Source of the DNA: CBFDBF01 sp050287965
GTDB lineage: Bacteria > Pseudomonadota > Gammaproteobacteria > Chromatiales > Chromatiaceae
Length of the DNA stretch: 64,000 nt
Direction: 5' to 3'
Assembly: GCA_050287965.1 (NCBI GenBank)
Contig: JBNKCX010000005.1
Coordinates: 1 to 64,000, forward strand
Part shown: piece after piece, positions 58,812 through 64,000 of the stretch
Layout of the letters: the number at the start of each line of letters is the position of its first letter
How positions within the stretch are numbered: the stretch's first letter is position 1
Program-made: the position numbers and the translations under genes
Notes under the pieces: generated by a model
The model's database searches: none
Told to the model about the DNA's origin: nothing
Seen by the model: only the letters and a program-made list of their open reading frames with translations

Positions 58812-60530
58812 GTGGAACTGAGTGGCGCCGAAATCCTCATTCAATGTTTGAAGGATGAGGGCGTGAAACATGTATTCGGATACCCGGGTGGGGCGGTTCT
58901 TCACATCTATGACGCGTTGTTTGCGCAGGATGGTGTGAAACACGTACTGGTACGCCACGAGCAGGGGGCGACCCATGCGGCGGACGGTTATGCCCGGTCC
59001 ACCGGGAAACCGGGTGTCGCCCTGGTGACCTCGGGTCCGGGAGCGACCAACGCGGTGACCGGGATCGCGACGGCTTACATGGATTCCATTCCCCTGGTTG
59101 TGATTACAGGCCAGGTGCCCACGCCGTTCATCGGCAGTGATGCCTTTCAGGAGGTCGATACGGTCGGCATAACCCGCCCCTGCGTGAAACACAACTTCCT
59201 GATCAAGGATGTTCATGATATCGCCGAGACCATAAGTAAGGCGTTTTATATCGCGACGACCGGCAGGCCGGGCCCCGTGGTGGTTGATATCCCCAAGGAC
59301 ATCACCGATCCGAATATCAAGATTCCGTACGAGCATCCAAACCAGGTTGAGATGCGTTCATACAGTCCGCTGGTGAAGGGGCATCTGGGACAGATCAAGA
59401 AGGCGATCAGTCTGATGCTCGCCGCGGAGCGGCCGGTGTTCTATACCGGTGGCGGGGTGGTGATTGACGATGCCTCCAAACTGCTTGTGGAGGTCGTGCA
59501 GGAACTGGGGTTTCCCATAACCAGTACTTTAATGGGACTGGGGGCTTATCCCGCGAGTGACAAACAGTTTCTCGGCATGCTCGGGATGCACGGAACCTAT
59601 GAGGCCAATATGGCCATGCACGATGCGGATGTGCTGATTGCGGTCGGCGCGCGTTTTGATGATCGGGTGACCGGTCATGTGGCTCATTTCTGCCCGAATG
59701 CCAAGATCATTCATATCGATATCGATCCTTCGTCCATAAGCAAGAACGTGCGGGTGGATGTCCCCATCGTCGGGCCGGTCAAGGCGGTGCTGAAAGATAT
59801 GGCGAAGTTGCTCAAAGAGGGCAAGAAGAAGCCGAACGAAAAGGCGCTGAAGTCGTGGTGGGCTCAGATCGAGCAGTGGCGGAAGATGCAGTGCCTCAAA
59901 TACGATCGCAACAGCAAATTGATCAAACCGCAGTTTGCCGTTGAGACCCTGCACAAGGTGACCAAGGGTGATGCCTTCGTCTGTTCCGACGTGGGGCAGC
60001 ATCAGATGTTTACCGCCCAGTTCTACGGCTTCGACAAACCGCGCCGGTGGATCAACTCCGGTGGTTTGGGGACCATGGGCTTCGGACTGCCGGCCGCGGT
60101 CGGCGTGAAGATCGCGCATCCGGATGCGGATGTGGCGCTGGTGACCGGTGAGGCCAGCATCCAGATGTGTATTCAGGAACTGGCGACCTGCGCCCAGCAC
60201 AACCTGCCGCTGAAGATCATTCTCCTGAATAACGGCTATATGGGTATGGTGCGCCAGTGGCAGGAGTTTTTCTACGATAGCCGCTACTCCCACTCCTACG
60301 TGGAAGCGCTGCCGGATTTCACCAAACTGGCGGAGAGTTTCGGTCACGTCGGAATGAAGGTGGAAAAACCCGGAGATCTGGAGCAGGCGATGAAAGAGGC
60401 GTTCGCCATGAAGGACCGGCTGGTCTTTATGAATGTGATCGTTGATCCTGCCGAGAATGTCTATCCGATGATCGAGGCCGGAAAGGGGCATCACGAGATG
60501 TATCTCTCTCCGGAAAGCGAACTGGTGTAA
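58812..60530 (+). CDS. ilvB: Acetolactate synthase, large (catalytic) subunit
   Basis: 572 aa from the GTG at 58812, with GGAGG 8 bases upstream; the TTG at 58797 would place that site inside the gene. A ThDP- and FAD-dependent enzyme; it joins two pyruvates, or pyruvate and 2-oxobutyrate. Motifs are YPGGAVLHIYDALF, VRHEQGATHAADGYARSTGKPG (activating Glu), SGPGATN and PVVVDIPKD. The ThDP-Mg motif normally reading GDG is TGEASIQMCIQEL, with LLNNGYMGMVRQWQ closing it. It is coupled to ilvH with a 2-bp gap. Confidence 0.96.
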   Translation: MELSGAEILIQCLKDEGVKHVFGYPGGAVLHIYDALFAQDGVKHVLVRHEQGATHAADGYARSTGKPGVALVTSGPGATNAVTGIATAYMDSIPLVVITGQVPTPFIGSDAFQEVDTVGITRPCVKHNFLIKDVHDIAETISKAFYIATTGRPGPVVVDIPKDITDPNIKIPYEHPNQVEMRSYSPLVKGHLGQIKKAISLMLAAERPVFYTGGGVVIDDASKLLVEVVQELGFPITSTLMGLGAYPASDKQFLGMLGMHGTYEANMAMHDADVLIAVGARFDDRVTGHVAHFCPNAKIIHIDIDPSSISKNVRVDVPIVGPVKAVLKDMAKLLKEGKKKPNEKALKSWWAQIEQWRKMQCLKYDRNSKLIKPQFAVETLHKVTKGDAFVCSDVGQHQMFTAQFYGFDKPRRWINSGGLGTMGFGLPAAVGVKIAHPDADVALVTGEASIQMCIQELATCAQHNLPLKIILLNNGYMGMVRQWQEFFYDSRYSHSYVEALPDFTKLAESFGHVGMKVEKPGDLEQAMKEAFAMKDRLVFMNVIVDPAENVYPMIEAGKGHHEMYLSPESELV

Positions 60531-60532
60531 CC

Positions 60533-61024
60533 ATGAGACATATTATTTCGATTTTGCTGGAAAACGAGTCGGGGGCGCTGTCCCGGGTCGCCGGGCTGTT
60601 CTCCGCCCGTGGTTACAATATCGAGGCCCTCACGGTGGCGCCGACGGAGGATCCGTCCCTGTCCCGCATGACCCTGGTGACCAGCGGTAGCGAGGAGATT
60701 ATCGAGCAGATCACCAAGCAGCTGAACAAACTGGTGGAGGTGGTAAAACTGCTGGATCTCACCGAGGGGGCGCATATCGAGCGCGAGATGATGATGGTCA
60801 AGGTAAAGGCCGAGAAAGCCCAGCGGGAGGAGATAAAGCGCCTGGTGGATATCTTCCGCGGCAATATCATCGATGTCACCGACTCCAGCTATATCATCGA
60901 GATGACCGGAGATACCGACAAGCTTGACGCCTTTGTTCGTGCCGTCCACGAGGACCTGGTGGTCGAGGTTGTTCGCACCGGGCCTTCGGGTATTGCCCGG
61001 GGCGCCAAGGGGCTGAGTCTGTAG
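60533..61024 (+). CDS. ilvH: Acetolactate synthase, small (regulatory) subunit
   Basis: 163 aa. The N-terminal ACT domain (RHIISILLENESGALSRVAGLFSARGYNIEALTVAPT) binds valine for feedback inhibition. The C-terminal domain has ERRMM-type EREMMMVKVKAEKAQREEIKRLVDIFRGNIIDVTDSSYIIEMTG. It starts two bases after ilvB, implying equal translation with the large subunit. Confidence 0.97.
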   Translation: MRHIISILLENESGALSRVAGLFSARGYNIEALTVAPTEDPSLSRMTLVTSGSEEIIEQITKQLNKLVEVVKLLDLTEGAHIEREMMMVKVKAEKAQREEIKRLVDIFRGNIIDVTDSSYIIEMTGDTDKLDAFVRAVHEDLVVEVVRTGPSGIARGAKGLSL

Positions 61025-61097
61025 CGGCGTCTGCCAGGCGCGAGGGGTTCATTTGTTACGCCTGGAAGGCGTTCCCAAAATACATTAACCGTTTACA

Positions 61098-61121
61098 CAC
61101 AAAGGCATCGTATCCTTTGTG
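61098..61121. promoter_or_regulatory. 8-bp inverted repeat upstream of ilvC
   Basis: CACAAAGG (61098-61105) and CCTTTGTG (61114-61121) are perfect inverts with an 8-bp spacer, 36 bp before the ilvC start. It could be an operator (LysR-type regulators such as IlvY act here in enterics) or an mRNA hairpin. A separate GCCAGGCG/CGCCTGG hairpin precedes it at about 61030-61065. Confidence 0.5.
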
Positions 61122-61156
61122 ATAGATTTGAAAGATAAAACAAAGGAAAGCATTCC

Positions 61157-62173
61157 ATGTCACTGAATATTTATTACGACAAAGACGCCGATCTCTCCCT
61201 GATCCGGGGAAAAAAGGTCACGATCCTGGGTTATGGTTCCCAGGGCCATGCCCACGCCAACAATCTGAAAGATTCCGGCGTTGACGTCACCGTCGGTCTG
61301 CGTCCCGGTTCCGGTTCCGCCGCCAAGGCGGAAAACGCGGGGCTTAATGTGAAAGCGGTGGAAGAGGCGGTGCAGGGTGCGGACCTGGTTATGGTTCTTA
61401 CTCCGGACGAATTCCAGTCCGTTCTCTATCGTGAGCAGATCGAACCTAACATCAAGCAGGGTGCGACCCTTGCCTTCGCCCACGGGTTTTCCATCCACTA
61501 CAACCAGATTATCCCGCGAGAGGATCTGGATGTGATCATGATCGCGCCCAAGGCGCCTGGTCATACCGTGCGTAACGAGTTCACCAAAGGCGGCGGTATT
61601 CCGGATCTGATAGCGGTTTTCCAGGATGCTTCGGGTAAGGCCAAGGAGATCGCCCTTTCTTATGCATCCGCCATCGGCGGCGGTCGTACCGGGATCATTG
61701 AGACGACCTTCAAGGACGAGACCGAAACCGACCTGTTCGGGGAGCAGGCGGTGCTCTGCGGCGGCGCCGTGGAACTGGTGAAGGCCGGTTTCGAGACCCT
61801 GGTGGAGGCGGGTTATGCCCCCGAGATGGCCTATTTCGAATGTCTGCATGAGCTGAAGCTCATTGTTGACCTGATGTATGAAGGCGGCATCGCCAATATG
61901 AACTATTCCATCTCCAACAATGCGGAGTATGGCGAGTATGTCACCGGCCCCAAGGTAATCAACGAAGAGAGTCGCTGGGCCATGCGCGAGGCGTTGCAGA
62001 AAATCCAGACCGGCGAGTATGCCAAGCGTTTTATCCTCGAGGGTCAGTCCGGCTATCCGGAGATGACGGCGCACCGTCGTCTGAATGCCGCCCACCAGGT
62101 CGAGCAGGTGGGTGAGCGGTTGCGGAGTATGATGCCGTGGATTCAGAAGATCGTGGATAAATCCAAGAACTGA
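61157..62173 (+). CDS. ilvC: Ketol-acid reductoisomerase (class I)
   Basis: 338 aa. It isomerises and reduces acetolactate/acetohydroxybutyrate with NADPH and Mg2+. The dinucleotide loop is ILGYGSQGHAHANNLKDSG; metal ligands lie in ETTFKDETETDLFGEQAVLCGG and in AYFECLHELKLIVDLMYEGG; SISNNAEYGEYVTG is conserved. Typical short class I length. AAGGAAAG precedes the start. It follows ilvH after 132 bp with its own possible control region, and a terminator lies downstream. Confidence 0.98.
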   Translation: MSLNIYYDKDADLSLIRGKKVTILGYGSQGHAHANNLKDSGVDVTVGLRPGSGSAAKAENAGLNVKAVEEAVQGADLVMVLTPDEFQSVLYREQIEPNIKQGATLAFAHGFSIHYNQIIPREDLDVIMIAPKAPGHTVRNEFTKGGGIPDLIAVFQDASGKAKEIALSYASAIGGGRTGIIETTFKDETETDLFGEQAVLCGGAVELVKAGFETLVEAGYAPEMAYFECLHELKLIVDLMYEGGIANMNYSISNNAEYGEYVTGPKVINEESRWAMREALQKIQTGEYAKRFILEGQSGYPEMTAHRRLNAAHQVEQVGERLRSMMPWIQKIVDKSKN

Positions 62174-62198
62174 GGTCGATCTGAAAAGGAAATATAAG

Positions 62199-62227
62199 AC
62201 CGCCGGCGGATGTCGGCGGTTTTTTTT
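62199..62227 (+). terminator. Intrinsic terminator after ilvC
   Basis: A 7-bp stem ACCGCCG (62199-62205) with CGGCGGT (62214-62220) and eight T (62220-62227). It closes the ilvBHC unit 25 bp after the stop. Confidence 0.9.
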
Positions 62228-62271
62228 CGGTTCGGGTAAACGAGCTCCGCCCGAGAGAAGGTAAAGTTGCC

Positions 62272-62300
62272 ATGCGATTCCGAAAAAAGTTCCCTATAAT
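62272..62300 (+). promoter_or_regulatory. Candidate pssA promoter
   Basis: A consensus TATAAT (62295-62300) with a weak ATGCGA (62272-62277) at 17-bp spacing lies 45 bp before pssA and just after the ilvC terminator. Confidence 0.5.
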
Positions 62301-62344
62301 TCGGTAAGACTTGGAACAGGGGGTTTATCCTTCATATCTCCGCC

Positions 62345-63097
62345 ATGGAAAATAAAGCCAAACGTAAACGCGGAATCTATCTGCTTCCCAATCTGTTCAC
62401 TACAGCCGCTCTGTTCAGCGGTTTCTATGCCGTGCTGGCAGCGATAGGTGACCGTTTTGAAGCCGCGGCCATTGCTATATTCGTGGCCATGCTGATGGAT
62501 GGTCTGGATGGACGGGTGGCGCGCATGACCAATACCCAGACCGCTTTCGGGGCGGAATATGACAGCCTCTCGGATATGGTTGCATTCGCCTTGGCGCCGG
62601 CGTTGGTCATCTATGTCTGGTCTCTTTCCGGACTGGGAAAGGTGGGCTGGATCGCGGCCTTCATCTATACCGCGGGGGGTGCTTTGCGTCTGGCACGGTT
62701 TAATACCCAGATCGGCAGCGCCGACCGCCGCTATTTCCAGGGGTTACCGAGCCCCGCCGCCGCCGCCATTATCGCCGGATGCGTCTGGGTGGCGGTGGAG
62801 CATGAAATCCCCGGAGGGGATATCGCCTGGCTGGCCGGGATCCTGACCCCGGTGACCGGGTTGCTCATGGTGAGCAATATCCGCTATCACAGTTTCAAAG
62901 AGATTGATATCCGGGGTAAGGTTCCGTTTCTGGCCATGGTCCTGGTGATGCTGGGGTTCGCCATACTCCTTTGGCATCCGCCTCTGGTACTGTTTCTGGT
63001 GTTTCTGATCTATGCCGCTTCCGGTCCCGTATTTACCCTTGTGCAGTTGCGCCGACGCCGCGCGGAACGGCGGCGGGCCGGAGCGGAGCAGGATTAG
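62345..63097 (+). CDS. pssA: CDP-diacylglycerol--serine O-phosphatidyltransferase
   Basis: 250 aa membrane enzyme that makes phosphatidylserine, the precursor of phosphatidylethanolamine. The CDP-alcohol motif is complete: DGLDGRVARMTNTQTAFGAEYDSLSDMVAF. The start GIYLLPNLFTTAALFSGFYAV and six to eight helices match the bacterial type II PssA group. RLARFNTQIGSADRRYFQGLPSPAAA is typical. It lies between ilvC and leuA, as in other gammaproteobacteria, but has its own promoter and follows a terminator. The C-terminus is Arg-rich (RRRRAERRRAG). Confidence 0.95.
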   Translation: MENKAKRKRGIYLLPNLFTTAALFSGFYAVLAAIGDRFEAAAIAIFVAMLMDGLDGRVARMTNTQTAFGAEYDSLSDMVAFALAPALVIYVWSLSGLGKVGWIAAFIYTAGGALRLARFNTQIGSADRRYFQGLPSPAAAAIIAGCVWVAVEHEIPGGDIAWLAGILTPVTGLLMVSNIRYHSFKEIDIRGKVPFLAMVLVMLGFAILLWHPPLVLFLVFLIYAASGPVFTLVQLRRRRAERRRAGAEQD

Positions 63098-63133
63098 CCG
63101 GCATATTGCAGGGGTTTTCCGGAGGTATCGACC

Positions 63134-63162
63134 TTGGCAAGAGTAAGGCCTTGAGTTATATT
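63134..63162 (+). promoter_or_regulatory. Promoter of the leu leader and leuA
   Basis: TTGGCA (63134-63139), a 17-bp spacer and TATATT (63157-63162) are a good sigma70 match. Transcription would start near 63169 and give a leader of about 258 nt before leuA. Confidence 0.6.
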
Positions 63163-63248
63163 CGAAGCATACCCAGTTGGAACATGGTATGAACCCTGTA
63201 TACGCACACACCGCAGAAGTAACCGCCCGTACCCGCGGGACGGTATCC

Positions 63249-63302
63249 GTGCGTCTCTCCCATACCGGTCTATCTCTTGCTCTGCTGCGACTGCTGCCCT
63301 GA
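63249..63302 (+). CDS. leuL: Leucine-rich leader peptide upstream of leuA
   Basis: 17 aa from the GTG at 63249 (or 37 aa from an in-frame ATG at 63189), ending at TGA 63300-63302. The C-terminal 15 codons include seven Leu codons (LSHTGLSLALLRLLP), two of them in CTG-CTG pairs. It lies between a good promoter and leuA, as expected of a ribosome-mediated attenuation leader. Downstream, GGGGCG (63303-63308) can pair with CGCCCT (63323-63328), which also forms the GCCCT/AGGGC hairpin (63324-63337); these are mutually exclusive folds. No U-run follows that hairpin, so the exact terminator is not resolved. The start codon choice is uncertain because neither has a strong ribosome site. Confidence 0.6.
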   Translation: MRLSHTGLSLALLRLLP

Positions 63303-63426
63303 GGGGCGAATATTACGACACCCGCCCTGGCGAGGGCCCGCAGTACGCACCATATCCAGTTTCTAAACCGATTTTTGATTCATCGTCCGGATATGCCATC
63401 ATTCCGGATTGATGCTGGAGCAGAGC

Positions 63427-64000
63427 ATGAACAAAGATAAATTGATTATTTTCGATACCACTCTCCGCGACGGAGAGCAGAGTCCCGGCGCCTCCATGAC
63501 CAAGGAGGAAAAGATCCGTATCGCCAAGGCGTTGGAAAAGATGCGGGTGGATGTGATCGAGGCCGGATTTCCCATAGCGAGCCCCGGCGATTTCGAGTCC
63601 GTGCAGGCAGTGGCCAATACCATCAAAGAGAGTACCGTCTGCGGTCTTGCGCGGGCCCTGGATAAGGATATTGATCGGGCGGGAGAGGCGCTGAAGGGGG
63701 CGGCGTCAGGCCGCATTCATACCTTTATCGCCACCTCGCCGCTGCACATGGAGCATAAGCTCCGGATGACCCCGGATCAGGTGGTGGAGCAGGCGGTGCA
63801 TGCGGTGAAGCGCGCTCTGAAATATACCGATAACGTGGAGTTTTCGGCCGAGGATGCGGGTCGGTCAGAGATCGATTTTCTCTGCCGCATTGTGGAGGCT
63901 GCGATCGATGCGGGAGCCACCACCATCAATATCCCGGATACGGTGGGATATAACGTTCCGCACCAGTTCGGGGAGACCCTGCGCACACTTATTGAACGGG
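63427..64000 (+). CDS. leuA: 2-isopropylmalate synthase (3' end outside window)
   Basis: The first 191 codons are visible and the frame stays open to the window end. It condenses 2-oxoisovalerate with acetyl-CoA, the first step of leucine synthesis. The HMGL-like TIM-barrel signature FDTTLRDGEQSPGASM holds the metal Asp and catalytic Arg. Further motifs are EAGFPIASPGDFESV, TFIATSPLHMEHKL, VEFSAEDAGRSEIDFL and INIPDTVGYNVP, all leuA-type. The ATG has GGAG 9 bases upstream. It is preceded by a leucine-rich leader peptide, so attenuation is likely. Confidence 0.95.
   Translation, partial: MNKDKLIIFDTTLRDGEQSPGASMTKEEKIRIAKALEKMRVDVIEAGFPIASPGDFESVQAVANTIKESTVCGLARALDKDIDRAGEALKGAASGRIHTFIATSPLHMEHKLRMTPDQVVEQAVHAVKRALKYTDNVEFSAEDAGRSEIDFLCRIVEAAIDAGATTINIPDTVGYNVPHQFGETLRTLIER

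Noticed and set aside
1..64000. Transposase, integrase, prophage, tRNA or rRNA genes
   Set aside because: None recognised on either strand; the larger gaps hold only repeats, promoters and terminators.

Overview
The window is about 64 kb of moderately GC-rich chromosome from a gammaproteobacterium. Conserved gene neighbourhoods point there: rsmI/lpoA/yraN/dolP, rnfABCDGE with nth and DUF1841, divergent metG/apbC, purM-purN-DUF3108 beside DUF2066/hda, and ilvBHC-pssA-leuA. A BicA-like SulP transporter beside two NhaD Na+/H+ antiporters, an Rnf complex, a second-step enzyme for the osmolyte N-acetylglutaminylglutamine amide, and the gammaproteobacterial FabA route together suggest a marine or salt-adapted, possibly autotrophic (sulfur-oxidiser-like) member. 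That lifestyle is an inference; no carbon-fixation or sulfur-oxidation gene lies in the window. No rRNA, tRNA, CRISPR, prophage or insertion sequence was found.

Layout. 1-5.2 kb: end of a Pro/Ala/Glu repeat protein, then sulP and two tandem nhaD genes (minus strand). 5.5-11.2 kb: rsmI divergent from lpoA-yraN-dolP-FAD oxidase, then a small lysine-rich DUF2934 protein. 11.3-18.3 kb: sodB, an orphan HyuB, the NAGGN amidotransferase, rnt, a TraB/GumN protein and mlaA. 18.4-24.8 kb: an orphan lpdA, a solo HerA-type ATPase, argG, DUF523 and hemH, punctuated by heptamer-repeat elements. 25-31.4 kb: copA-copZ, then a minus-strand group of a host-attachment-family protein, a Lon-like protease and a TesA-like hydrolase. 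31.5-39.7 kb: DUF1841, nth and rnfEGDCBA (minus), with an opposite-strand RpfC-like sensor kinase sitting between nth and rnfE. 39.9-44.3 kb: metG, apbC and a dCMP deaminase separated by palindromic repeats. 44.4-49.5 kb: purine genes, DUF2066, a CDP-alcohol phosphatidyltransferase and hda. 49.6-58.4 kb: yihY, a PilZ-like protein, sfsA, cpdA, fabA, proS and rmlB. 58.8-64 kb: ilvB, ilvH, ilvC, pssA and the start of leuA behind a Leu-rich leader peptide.

How the genes work together. SulP and NhaD could form a sodium-linked bicarbonate/anion uptake module, and Rnf could add to the ion gradient. lpoA, dolP and mlaA serve the cell envelope. copA/copZ export copper, with sodB nearby. The ilv/leu block makes branched-chain amino acids.

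The most unusual items are: (i) a histidine-kinase-like protein whose phosphoacceptor His is Lys and whose receiver domain is degenerate, inserted into the usual rnf-nth block; (ii) two families of dispersed palindromic repeats, one of 'CGCAAAG' arms (four copies) and one of 7-bp units (two copies), the latter supplying the 3' ends of two genes; (iii) a previously unannotated leu leader peptide with a good promoter upstream of leuA; (iv) a terminator-like hairpin directly in the argG leader.
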